This document shows positions 47,301-58,345 of a DNA stretch of 64,000 nucleotides, piece after piece (the first letter of the stretch is position 1; each line of letters opens with the position of its first letter). The notes beneath the pieces were generated by a model that made no database searches, was not told where the DNA came from, and saw only the letters and a program-made list of their open reading frames with translations. This stretch comes from Diphasiastrum complanatum (Eukaryota; Streptophyta; Lycopodiopsida; Lycopodiales; Lycopodiaceae): positions 33,672,571 through 33,736,570 of the forward strand of contig CM055096.1 of the NCBI GenBank assembly GCA_029204225.1, read 5' to 3'. Made by a program: the position numbers and the translations under genes.

Positions 47301-47570
47301 TCATATATGAAACTAACTGTCTTATAATTACTTGTTTAAGCTTGAATTTAAACGTTATCGTCATTGATAACATTTTCAACAGTCTAGTTACAACTGATTA
47401 AAGGTTCAGACTTTGCTTCAGTACGCAAAGATCTCGATAATTCTGCAACAGTATATTTGATTGATATTCAAATGTAGAGCTTCCTTCAAGTTCTAATAGA
47501 TTGAATAAAGGCAGTACGAGCTTATTCTGTCTTTGAACTGTGAATAAACTGTGAAGGAGAGGAAAACCAT
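44320..47570. other. AT-rich stretch without recognisable genes
   Basis: Only short open stretches, for example 46107-46397 (+), with no family resemblance. No LTR, RNA gene or clear repeat seen. Confidence 0.5.
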
Positions 47571-47576
47571 AAAGGT

Positions 47577-48047
47577 TTAATAGCTACAATTTATAACTAA
47601 GTTATATGTGAATAACAGGGAATTGTCGGTAAGAGAAGGGAACGTCGGCGTTTTAGATTGGGCATGCTTGCGTATGCCGTGATTATTGCTGGTATTGATC
47701 TGTTGTCCCCTTTGTCCACTTGCATCAAATTTCCAAAAGAACTTGGCATGCAGCTCATTATTTTGACCACCGCTTTTCTGCTCCTTTGAGCTGTACCCGG
47801 AATTAAACGATCTGGTTGGGAAATTCACCTCTTTGCGAGTAGATCTGCAATTCTTAAAGCCGGGTAGCGTATTGGAGAGTTGATGAAGTGAGCAACCACA
47901 GTGTCGATGATAAGGGCCACTGTTTGATGCAAACTCTGAGGCGCAAACATGCATGCAATTGCAATCCATAAAACTGTGTGCACCGTTCATATTGCAGTAG
48001 TAAGCTTCCATGTTGGAATAGAAAAATGTTCTCATATGTCCTTCCAA
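47577..48047 (-). CDS. Possible hypothetical protein, Cys/His-rich N-terminus
   Basis: A 156-residue open frame on the minus strand starting MEGHMRTFFYSNMEAYYC, with Cys/His-rich text (DCNCMHVCAS, YHRHCGC) and a Ser/Asn-rich second half (RSFNSGYSSKEQKSGGQNN). Base composition is more gene-like than the surroundings. A TATA-like TATATAG (minus strand, about 48498-48505) lies about 450 bp upstream. I do not recognise it. It could be the first exon of a longer gene or chance. Confidence 0.3.
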   Translation of the reverse strand: MEGHMRTFFYSNMEAYYCNMNGAHSFMDCNCMHVCASEFASNSGPYHRHCGCSLHQLSNTLPGFKNCRSTRKEVNFPTRSFNSGYSSKEQKSGGQNNELHAKFFWKFDASGQRGQQINTSNNHGIRKHAQSKTPTFPSLTDNSLLFTYNLVINCSY

Positions 48048-48790
48048 AAGGCGTCAACAAATCGTACCACTAAATTTGGCTCCGCCTAAACCTTTCTTTG
48101 TTCAGTAAGCTTGCGATGTAACGCTGCTCTACGCCTGCCAAACAGCAAACTCGTAACGAACTTCTCACTAAACAACTTGTGACGGATAGCTGAGTCAATA
48201 TCAACTGAGTATTTGTGCGTATGTGTTCGAGTTCCGAGCTTTCATTACATCGAGTTCTGGAGTATATTGGAGACTAAAACAGAGTCTTTTTAATAGCACA
48301 GTGCTAGCTCAATCCGCAACACCAGAAAGAAAGCAGTGTTGATTGAGTTCTTGCAGGTCCTAGCTACTCTGAAGGATTTGCCCCGCTGAAAGCTGAATGA
48401 GAGACAATGCAAAAGGGCTCTGGAAAGACTGGATGGAAGAGGAATTGTATACGCATATATGGGCAAGGACCCCATCTCTCCAATGGAAAGACACAGAGCT
48501 ATATATTAGAAAGGCACGCCATCGCGATGATAGCATGATAGCGTGGGATCAGCGTGTGAAAGTTTGACCGATAGCACAAGGTACAGATCGTCGAACGCAG
48601 TCTTAATAAATCGCACCTACTTTACTTTACAACTGTACGCCTACCCATTGCACCGTGTAAAAGTAATGTCACGAAGAATAATGAGGACTCAGGACTCAGA
48701 AGCAAGGGCGTTGCATTTTATAGCCTTAAGCACATAAGGTTATGCCATGTGGAAGAGATCACATTGCAATGAAAGCCACTTAACTAAGTA

Positions 48791-48836
48791 TAGGGGAAGC
48801 CCCCGTCAGGGCCTTGGCCCTTGGGCACGAGGGCGG
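48791..48836. repeat. GC-rich repeat, copy 2 (partial)
   Basis: AAGTATAGGGGAAG then GGGCCTTGGCCCTTGGGCAC and GAGGGCGGC. It shares the AAGTATAGGGGAAG start with the copy at 29941 but lacks the second arm. Confidence 0.65.
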
Positions 48837-48927
48837 CAGCACATTTCTAGTCGACGTGGAAGAAGAAGTTTTTGGACTCGGTTTTCTTTTTTATATTGTT
48901 CGTGAGGTTTTCACCGCCACTTTTATG

Positions 48928-49040
48928 TAGGCTACAGGGCGATGGATGGGCACCATTTTTCTGCTGGTTGTAGGGCGATGGAGGGGTGATGAATGGGCGC
49001 AGTTTTTTGTAGGCTGTAGGGCGATGGAGGGGAGCCGTTT
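48928..49040. repeat. Degenerate tandem repeat with GTAGG.. GGGCGATGGA
   Basis: TAGGCTACAGGGCGATGGAT, GGTTGTAGGGCGATGGAGG and GGCTGTAGGGCGATGGAGG follow at about 40-50 bp. Confidence 0.75.
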
Positions 49041-49189
49041 TGTGTTAGCTGCAACCTGGTAGAAGGGCGCACAGTGGTTGTTTTTCTTTCTTATGGCAGT
49101 AGAGGGGCGGACATGTTCCACTCCAAATAAGCAAGCTGGAGTCGGCCAAGGAAGCCTGGGATCTCTTGAAGAGGCAATGCCAGAGGAAA

Positions 49190-49395
49190 GATACAGCTGC
49201 ACTTATGATGTTGTGATGAATAAGCTATTCAACCTCAACATGACTGGAACGGAGGACATGAATAGCTATCTACAACAGATTACTGACATGGTGGCTTAGT
49301 TAGAAGATGGTGGAGAGAAACTCAGCGAGAAACAAGTTATTTATGTAATTCTGAACAGTCTTCCTAGTAATTTTGTAATGTAAGATCTTTTACAG
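49190..49395 (+). pseudogene. copia gag fragment (UBN2 type)
   Basis: LFNLNMTGTEDMNSYLQQIT, a stop at 49297-49299, then LEDGGEKLSEKQVIYVILNS and LPSNF. The match is to the central gag helix region of copia elements. No LTRs or pol nearby. Confidence 0.75.
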
Positions 49396-49815
49396 TTGGT
49401 ACAAAATGTTGGTAAAAATTTTCTCAATTTACCTCTGCGGTAAAACAGTCTCTGAGGAGGGCCCTTACGCAGATGTAAGGTTCCTCTGATGTGTTATGCA
49501 AGTTTTGCGCTGGCAGTTGTCAAATTATGCCATATAACAGGTCTTCTAAATACACACAAATTTTTTTATAGTGCTCTACGAGATCAATGACGGTAGTAAA
49601 ATTCTGTTTTCGCCCAACCAAGAGAAGAGAATGTAGAGAAAGAACAAGAGAATTAAAAAGAGAGACATGAATAAAAGAAATGATAAAAAAGAGAGCAACA
49701 AGGCAACCTAAACTCTAGTTGTCTTTGATCGAATATTTGATTGAAGCTTCCCTCCACAAATTCAAATGATGGAGAGCGATCATTTCTCATTTCGTTTAAT
49801 TAGGCAATAGGAAGC

Positions 49816-49954
<139 letters not shown>

Positions 49955-49959
49955 AATAC

Positions 49960-52100
49960 CATGACCATCTTGATGCTACTTTTGTTAGCGGCAACACAAC
50001 CACCGGTAATGCAAAGTAGAGTGCCTCCCCGCTATTGTGGGTCAGCACACCGATTAAAGTCCATTCTATTTTGGTGTTCATTCAATAGACAAAATGGATT
50101 GTCCATTTGGCTTGATAGTGAAATGCAATGATGACATATTTTGCCCAATAAGTTGTGTAACTTTTTGGCAAAATATGATCTAAAGACTATCAACGTCCAT
50201 ACTGAGAATGCATACAAGTTTATAACTCAAATACAGTTGCCATAAGATTTTTGTGTTGAGAGTAAGAGTTTTGACTTAAGCAATAAACCGTTTATCTTGG
50301 AAAATCATGCACCAAAGTTGTAGCTTCCTATCTTAGAATGATATTAGGTGGAAGTAAATAAATATTTTAATGATCTTTTGTGTAAAGGAAAAGTTTTTCT
50401 AGAGATCACAAATGTAGTTAAGATCATTCTTAAAGTGACAACTCACCCTAATGGGCTCACTATAGATTCTCAAATGAATCTTACCATTAATAAAAGTCAA
50501 CAACAATGAGGTTGGCTAAGTTGGTTACCTTGGCATCAAAGTTTCTTCGGTCATGACTTTCAAGTTCATGCCCCCTTGAAAACCAAGATGGATCAAGAAA
50601 GGTCACTAGGAAGATTGTTCCCTAATACGCAAAGGATCATGTTGGCATTTCAATTCATATGTTTGAAGTGCATCAAATCATCCAGAGAACTTCATTCCTG
50701 TGGAAATTATGGTTTCAACGTTGTGCGTGAGCAGTTTTATGGAAAAAGGATGTCCAATACATAAAAAGAACATGCCCTTCAAAACATGAGCTTGAGGGGA
50801 TTGTTTTCTACCCCCCCAAATGAAAAGTCTTAATCGACGAAAATTTTGGAGACATTAGCCCTAAATGATGTTTACTATGTGTAAATCATTCGACATGCAC
50901 TTTCATAAGTTGGCAAGAAACATACCCCCTCTTTCATGCATCATGGGTATGCATTTGAGAGCAAGAAAGAGAAAAAAATTAGTGAGACCAATAAAAGAAA
51001 AAAATTTGAGCAACTAGTGAGACCAAAAAAAAGAGAAAAATTTGAGCAACCAGAGGGTGATGAGGATTCAAGTAATGCACTCTTTCACAATGTCACATGG
51101 TGCAATGAGTGCATGCAATGCACTCCTTAAAGAGCTTATTCGGTTGACATGCAAAATTCCGTTGGTCCCTGTTTCGAGCCTCCCATTGAAACCTAGAAGC
51201 ATAATGCCCAATTGAAGGCCGAGCCTCAATTTTGGACTCACCTTACAAGCTTAATTGGCTCATCCAGGGACCAGAACCTTGGCTGTGGCCGCGTGCGCCG
51301 TGGCCGTTCCCTGGTCCCAGGTGACACAACAGGAAGACTTAGAAGTTAGAACGCAGTGTACATCACGCACTTTGAAGGGTAATAATGGGCGTCAATTTGT
51401 CTTTGGGGTCAGCGTCTAAGGGGCACGATAATTAGGTGTCAGTGCCGGAGACGTGAAGGAACTGGCATCATCTGCATGTGTCACCAACCGTCAACGCGTC
51501 ACCTATTCATTATTTCATGGCATTCACCAATTCCTGGAGGTCTGGCAACCCGTCACAGTAGAGACGGTCCTTACGAAGTCCAACACTCAACTACCAAGAC
51601 TAATAAAATAATAATACTCATGAGAATGAAGCGCGACGCGCGTGAATGCACATCATGAACATTCATACGTTTTAGGGTACTTCATTGAAAAGCATGAAAT
51701 CTAGTCAAAGTTCTTGAACCAATTTCTTATGGACACCATGGGAGTGCTCGGCAAACCTCTTTTAAGTTATCCTAAAAAGAAACTACATTTTATGAACTTT
51801 TCAGTTTTTTTGAAGACATTTACTTATAAAAACGTATATATTCTTGTATAAAAAATCGTCCTACATTTTATGACATCAGTTTTAGAGGAAATTTAGCGGT
51901 TTCAATCCTATAGTTTGCCGGTTTTTTCAAGCAGTATGTGACCATTGTCTAGTGACACCTTTTTTGAGTTATAACTTGCATATGTTTTCTCTAGATTTTT
52001 GAAGGACTATTGCTCATATAAGGGTTTATTTGCTTATATAAAAAAATTCAAACAAATTTATATCTTTTTAAATATTGACGATTGGCCAACTCCTTTTTGC
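49960..52100. other. Stretch without recognisable genes
   Basis: Only short open stretches. A 42-bp imperfect duplication (AAAATTTGAGCAAC with AGTGAGACCAA) sits at about 50980-51055. Nothing else supported. Confidence 0.45.
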
Positions 52101-52105
52101 TCAAA

Positions 52106-52169
52106 ATACGAATATGCCAGGATTTTCGCAAACTCAATCCTGCCACAAGGAAGGACCATCATCCTCTGC
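52106..52169 (+). pseudogene. Ty3/gypsy reverse transcriptase, part before the insertion
   Basis: RICQDFRKLNPATRKDHHPL in frame up to 52169, the motif that opens gypsy RTs. It is interrupted here by the three-LTR array; the RT resumes at 60916. Confidence 0.88.
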
Positions 52170-53378
52170 TGTTGTAAAGCTACCTTTACAAGCTTTACTT
52201 CCGGCGCCATCAGCGCCAGCTATGTCCCCGGCGCCAGCAGCGCCCCTGCTGCTCCCGGCGCCACTGTGACCAGAATCCAGCCGGCGCCAAGTTCCTATGG
52301 CTGAAAATCTTTGATCGGTTCTAGCGGAGTCCAGATCGATGTGCAATCACCTCACATGATCTAGGCACGATTAAAGGAAGCCTGGGGATCAATAAAATCT
52401 AGAGAGAGAAAATGACTTTCTAGAAAGAGAAAATCCTAGAGAGAGAAAAACGTGCTTTACCAGCTTGGGTAGAGTGCTTGGTATGAGGGGGGTGCCGAAT
52501 CACACCAATACTATAGGGGAGTGCGGGTTGCGACTCAGGGCGAGCTCCAACCAAGTCTCAGCCACCCTTGCTGGAATGTTGTCATGGCTCTCGCCTTGGC
52601 ATGCTAGCGCCCCGGAGACTAGGGTCGGTCACACACTTGAAATGTAACCTTCTCAGATTTATCAATAAAGTGGGATTTTCCTCAAACTGACTCTGATTAC
52701 CTTCTGGGTTTCAGTGTTCGGTAAAAGCGCCAGTTGTAAGGCCGCTTTCAAAATTTTTAACTTGGCACATAGCTGAGGGTCGTATCCCGGGACGCCAGCG
52801 GTATGCCGTCGGGACCATTCCGTCCGTGACGCCAGCGGTATGCTGTCGGGACCATTTGGTCCAGGAACTGGTTGTTTCCATATCTGTCGCGGCTTGTGGT
52901 TCTGAGTGTTCCTTGCATGAACGTGAATGGGTTAAGCTCTTGGGGAACGGGCTCTAACCTGTCGGCTGAGTTGGATGGCTTGCTTGGGTGGATGTTACCT
53001 GTTTATGGCTGTCCAGTCTGGCGTGGCGCCAGGTTGGCTTCCAGCGCTCGTGACGAAGCTTTCAGTTGGTTAAGTCTGATGTAAGTCAGACCGCTTGCTT
53101 GGAATGGATGTTACTCGTTTGTAACGAAGCTTCGAGTTGGTTAAGTTTGATGTATGTCGGGCGGCTTGCTTGGAGGGAAGTCACCCACATCGGGACCCCC
53201 GATCTGGCATGGCGCCAGGTTGGATCTCAATGTTGGTTTTCGGAACTTCAAGTTGGTTAAGTCTGATCGTTGTTGGCGAGTTGGCTGCTTGTATGTCAAG
53301 TGGGTTTTGGATGGCAAGAGTTGAAGGCTGGGAAGCTAAGTCGTGGTTCCCGGCCCCCTTTGGGATGCCTGCGCTACA
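52170..53378 (+). repeat. LTR 1 of the array, 1209 bp
   Basis: TGTTGTAAAGC ... CTGCGCTACA. A GC-rich block of GGCGCC units is present near its start, shorter by about 27 bp than in the other two LTRs. AATAAA at about 52664 is a likely polyadenylation signal. Internal tandem: GACGCCAGCGGTATGC twice. Confidence 0.92.
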
Positions 53379-53380
53379 TG

Positions 53381-53393
53381 TGGTATCAGAGCC
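53381..53393 (+). other. Primer-binding site 1 (initiator Met-tRNA)
   Basis: TGGTATCAGAGCC two bases after LTR 1. Confidence 0.93.
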
Positions 53394-53468
53394 GACTGGC
53401 CGGTCAGCTATGCGGATCTCACGGAAATGGCTACGGTTTGAGGTTCATCAAGACAACTGTTGTGCAAG

Positions 53469-53856
53469 GTGCTGCCCACAGTGTAAGCACGGGTGCGTCC
53501 ACGGTCGGGGTGGTCGGCAGAACGGGGGACTTGATGAGTCAAAGTGCTGCCCTTGAGGTGTAAGCACGGTCAGTTCTCGCGGTTCGGGCCTGGCGCTGTC
53601 TGCACGTAGGACAGATGAGGCAGTGTGCTGCCATTAGGTTGGTGTAAGCACGGTCTGTGCCTTGTGGGGTGCGGGGCGACATATTTGAACTGTACGGGTT
53701 AACCATTGATACAGAGATGCTGCTCGAATTCGGGTGTAAAGCACGGGTGGTTAGCTGCTGGTGCGGGATAGCTGCCGATCGTTTAGCTATAAGGGCTATC
53801 GACCAAAAAGTGGTGGGGCGTGATTGAGGCAATGTGCTGCTTAATGGTGAAAGCAC
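53469..53856 (+). other. Five stem-loop repeats in leader 1
   Basis: GTGCT(or TGCT) pairs with AGCAC at 53469/53490, 53544/53567, 53625/53651, 53718/53744 and 53834/53856, each followed by GG or GGT. Loop lengths are about 12-18 bases. Confidence 0.75.
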
Positions 53857-54133
53857 GGATAGTTGGAGGGGTGTCCTATGTGGGCTGATTCCGTGATCGA
53901 TTTGTATGGGCGCGGCCAGGCAAAGGTCCGTTGGCAGGACCATCTCAAAGGGGGACCTTGTCTTTGTTACTTGTTAGTAAACCTGCCTGAGTGTCTTACT
54001 TGTACGTATTCGTGGTGAGTCTTAGTACTCGTGCTTTGCCTGGTTTGCATGATTGCTTGTGATACAAGGAGCTGATGGCTCGAGAAGGAACCTTTTCTTT
54101 TGAAGGCTGATACCATCAAACAAAGAGGACTAC

Positions 54134-54640
54134 AGAATCTGTGGGGCGGATTTGCAGTTCAAGTACTCACACGTGAACGACAACGAAACGACTCAATGTT
54201 TGCAAAGGATGGATGGCTAGCCTGTCTCTTGGGTTAGTTTCATTTGCGACAACGCCCACCAGATGCAAGCAGGAAGTCAAAAGTTGGAAAGGGCCATTTC
54301 AGGGGAGATCTTCTATGGAACAGTTGGTCTTCATTTTGGGGCCACCTTCAGAACTGAAACTCACTGAGCATGGGCGATATCCAGAATCTGTGCGGCGGAT
54401 TTGCAGTTCAAGTACTCGCACGTGAACGAAAACGAAATGACTCAATGTTTGCAAAGGATGGATGGCTAGCCTGTTTCTTGGGTTAGTTTCATTTGCAACA
54501 ACGCCCACCAGACGCAAGCAGGAAGTCAAAAGTTGGAAAGGGCAATTTCAGGGGAGATCTTCTATAGCAGATGGTCTTCATTTTGGGACGGCCACCTTCG
54601 GAACTGAAACTCACTGAGCATGGGTGATATCCAGTATCAG
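54134..54640 (+). repeat. 250-bp tandem duplication in internal region 1
   Basis: Units start near 54134 and 54384 with AATCTGTG.GGCGGATTTGC and include CACGTGAACGACAACGAAA-like text and CAGGGGAGATCTTCTAT. The corresponding pair in region 2 lies at about 57834-58345. Confidence 0.85.
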
Positions 54641-55752
54641 TTGGGTTTTTCCTCAAAGGGGAAAAGACTAGGATCCTCTTCAGAGATTGGCAACAAGTTG
54701 GATCAAGCCATAATCCTAGCAGATGGGAAGCAAAGTGTTGGAAAGGCTTTTTGTCCGAAGAACTCTACTCTAAGTCCGATCAGCTGATTTACTAAGTGGA
54801 GGGGAACTATCACACACACCTCTCTCTTGGGGCAAATTTTGAATGAAAGTTGATCAAAATGGGGGCAAATTCAAGGTGACCTAGCCATACTCACACGAGG
54901 AGACTGGCGAACTTTGGACCTAATAAGTTGACAAGTTTTTGTTGTGGAAAGAAAAGTTTGTTATAGGCTTTCTCTAGATCAGCAATGATGAGAAAACATA
55001 TGAGTACGCTGGCTTGTGTTACGTGTAAGACAACTGATCAATGAAGGAACTATGAAAGTTGAGTCTTGCATGAGAGACTTGGTATTTCGAACGGACGCTA
55101 AGGGACAGTTCGCGTTGAGATCGGACTAGTGCAAACTCTGGGTGCATGTGTCTGATTCAAAGAGAGCTACTTGAAGCCAAGCTCGATGTACACTTCTTGT
55201 TTTGACTGTGAGGCAACTGACCAATGATGGAATTGTGAAAGTCAAGTTTTGCACGATGGACATGGTGCTTCAAACAAATGCGAAGAGATAGTTCGGATGC
55301 GGATCAAACTGGTGCGACCCTTTGGCATTCCACAAGGTCAATGGTTACATTTGGGCTGATTCAAAGAGCTACTTCAAGCTAAGTGAGAGGTGCATTGCGG
55401 AGTACTCAATCTTTGCCTACCTTAAAGAGCCAAGATGGAAAAGTATCAAGATCAGGCTGGGACAAGGAGAGAAATCAAGGTGCAGAAGCAACAAGGCACG
55501 GAGTGGACCATAAAGTGGGCAATCAAACGATAAATCCTTCGCCTCAGGGAGCCTTGATACCTGTGCGGAACTGAACAAATCTGGAGCTCAGGGAGCTCAA
55601 CACAAAGTGCATCAAGGACAAATCAGGAGCTCAAAGGAGTTCCAAAGTCGAAAGTCAGAAGCGACAGGGGCCTACATTTCAAAGAAAGGCCTCTGTCACC
55701 AGTTAATAAGGTTCTCGGGTTTTACGAAAGCGATATCAAATCTACGCTTTTT

Positions 55753-55857
55753 GTAGCGCAGGCATCCCAAAGGGAGCCGGGAACCACGACTTAGCTTCCC
55801 AGCCTTCAACTCTTGCCATCCAAACCCACTTGACATACAAGCAGCCAACTCGCCAAC
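55753..55857 (-). repeat. Inverted LTR-end fragment abutting LTR 2
   Basis: The reverse complement of 55753-55857 matches the last about 105 bp of the LTR (GTTGGCGAGTTGGCTGCTTG ... GCCTGCGCTACA). It replaces the last about 210 bp seen in region 2, purine tract included. Confidence 0.85.
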
Positions 55858-57098
55858 TGTTGTAAAGCTACCTTTACAAGCTTTACTTCCGGCGCCATCG
55901 GTGCCATTTATGTCCCCGGCGCCAGCAGCGCCCCTGCTGCTCCCGGCGCCAACGGCGCCGGCGCCGCTCCCGGCGCCACTGTGACCAGAATCCAGCCGAC
56001 GCCAAGTTCCTATGGCTGAAAATCTTTGATCGGTTCTAGCGAAGTCCAGAGAGCTCAGATCGATGTGCAATCACCTCACATGATCTAGGCACGATTAAAG
56101 GAAGCCTGGGGATCAATAAAATCTAGAGAGAGAAAATGACTTTCTAGAAAGAGAAAATCCTAGAGAGAGAAAAACGTGCTTTACCAGCTTGGGTAGAGTG
56201 CTTGGTATGAGGGGGGTGCCGAATCACACCAATACTATAGGGGAGTGCGGTTGCGACTCAGGGCGAGCTCCAACCAAGTCTCAGCCCCCCTTGCTGGAAT
56301 GTTGTCATGGCTCGCCTTGGCATGCTAGCGCCCCGGAGACTAGGGTCGGTCACACACTTGAAATGTAACCTTCTCAGATTTATCAATAAAGTGGGATTTT
56401 CCTCAAACTGACTCTGATTACCTTCTGGGTTTCAGTGTTCGGTAAAAGCGCCAGTTGTAAGGCCGCTTTCAAAATTTTTAACTTGGCACATAGCTGAGGG
56501 TCGTATCCCGGGACGCCAGCGGTATGCCGTCGAGACCATTCGGTCCGTGGCGCCAACGGTATGCTGTCAGGACCATTTGGTCCAGGAACTGATTGTTTCC
56601 ATATCTGTCGCGGCTTGTGGTTCTGAGTGTTCCTTGCATGAACGTGAATGGGTTAAGCTCTTGGGGAACGGGCTCTAACCTGTCGGCTGAGTTGGATGGC
56701 TTGCTTGGGTGGATGTTACCTGTTTATGGCTGTCCAATCTGGCGTGGCGCCAGGTTGACTTCCAGCGCTCGTGACGAAGCTATCAGTTGGTTAAGTCTGA
56801 TGTAAGTCAGACCGCTTGCTTGGAATGAATGTTACTCGTTTGTAACGAAGCTTCGAGTTGGTTAAGTTTGATGTATGTCGGGCGGCTTGCTTGGAGGGAA
56901 GTCACCCACGTCGAGACCCCCGATCTGGCATGGCGCCAGGTTGGATCTCAATGTTGGTTTGCGGAACTTCAAGTTGGTTAACTCTGATCGTTGTTGGCGA
57001 GTTGGCTGCTTGTATGTCAAGTGGGTTTGGATGGCAAGAGTTGAAGGCTGGGAAGCTAAGTTGTGGTTCCCGGCTCCCTTTGGGATGCCTGCGCTACA
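55858..57098 (+). repeat. LTR 2 of the array, 1241 bp
   Basis: TGTTGTAAAGC ... CTGCGCTACA, carrying the longer GGCGCC block. Confidence 0.92.
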
Positions 57099-57100
57099 TG

Positions 57101-57113
57101 TGGTATCAGAGCC
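57101..57113 (+). other. Primer-binding site 2 (initiator Met-tRNA)
   Basis: TGGTATCAGAGCC two bases after LTR 2. Confidence 0.93.
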
Positions 57114-57188
57114 GACTGGCCGGTCAGCTATGCGGATCTCACGGAAATGGCCACGGTTTGGGGTTCATCAAGACAACTGTTGTGCAAG

Positions 57189-57557
57189 GTGCTGCCCACA
57201 GTGTAAGCACGGGTGCGTCCACGGTCGGGGTGGTCGGCAGAACGGGGGACTTGATGAGTCAAGGTGCTGCCCTTGAGGTGTAAGCACGGTCAGTTCTCGC
57301 GGTTCGGGCCTGGCGTTGTCTGCACGTAGGACGGATGAGGCAAAGTGCTGCCTAGGGAGGTGAAAGCACGGTCTGTGCCTTGTGGGGTGCGGGGCGACAT
57401 ATTCGAACTGTACGGGTTAACCATTGATACAGAGATGCTGCTCGAATTCGGGTGTAAAGCACGGGTGGTTAGCTGCCGATCGTTTAGCTATAAGGGCTAT
57501 CGACCAAAAAGTGGTGGGGCGTGATTGAGGCAATGTGCTGCTTAATGGTGAAAGCAC
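57189..57557 (+). other. Five stem-loop repeats in leader 2
   Basis: GTGCT(or TGCT)/AGCAC pairs at 57189/57210, 57264/57287, 57345/57369, 57436/57462 and 57535/57557. Confidence 0.75.
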
Positions 57558-57833
57558 GGATAGTTGGAGGGGTGTCCTATGTGGGCTGATTCCGTGATCG
57601 ATTTGTATGGGCGCGGCCAGGCAAAGGTCCGTTGGCAGGACCATCTCAAAGGGGGACCTTGTCTTTGTTACTTGTTAGTAAACCTACCTGAGTGTCTTAC
57701 TTGTACGTATTCGTGGTTAGTCTTAGTACTCGTGCTTTGCCTGGTTTGCATGATTGCTTGTGATACAAGGAGCTGATGGCTCGAGAAGGAACCTTTTCTT
57801 TTGAAGGCTGATACCATCAAACAAAGAGGACTA

Positions 57834-58345
57834 CAGAATCTGTGGGGCGGATTTGCAGTTCAAGTACTCACACGTGAACGACAACGAAACGACTCAATGT
57901 TTGCAAAGGATGGATGGCTAGCCTGTTTCTTAGGTTAGTTTCATTTGCGACAACGCCCACCAGACGCAAGCAGGAAGTCAAAAGTTGGAAAGGGCCATTT
58001 CAGGGGAGATCTTCTATGGAGCAGTTGGTCTTCATTTTGGGACGGCCACCTTCAGAACTGAAACTCACTGAGCATGGGCGATATCCAGAATCTGTGCGGC
58101 GGATTTGCAGTTCAAGTACTCGCACGTGAACGACAACGAAATGACTCAATGTTTGCAAAGGATGGATGGCTAGCCTGTTTCTTGGGTTAGTTTCATTTGC
58201 GACAACGCCCACCAGACGCAAGTAGGAAGTCGAAAGTTGGAAAGGGCAATTTCAGGGGAGATCTTCTATAGCAGATGGTCTTCATTTTGGGACGGCCACC
58301 TTCGGAACTGAAACTCACTGAGCATGGGTGATATCCAGTATCAGT
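57834..58345 (+). repeat. 250-bp tandem duplication in internal region 2
   Basis: Same pair of units as at 54134-54640, so it predates the doubling of the array. Confidence 0.85.

Larger units (their letters stand above)
53379..55857 (+). other. Internal region 1, non-coding
   Basis: Primer site, five GTGCT...AGCAC stem-loops (53469-53856), a 250-bp tandem duplication (about 54134-54640), then unique DNA to about 55750. Instead of a purine tract it ends with an inverted copy of the last about 105 bp of the LTR. Confidence 0.88.

Noticed and set aside
44320-47570. Search for tRNA, rRNA or small structured RNA genes (also elsewhere in the window)
   Set aside because: I saw no cloverleaf or rRNA-like sequence; the TGGTATCAGAGC strings are primer-binding sites, not tRNA genes.
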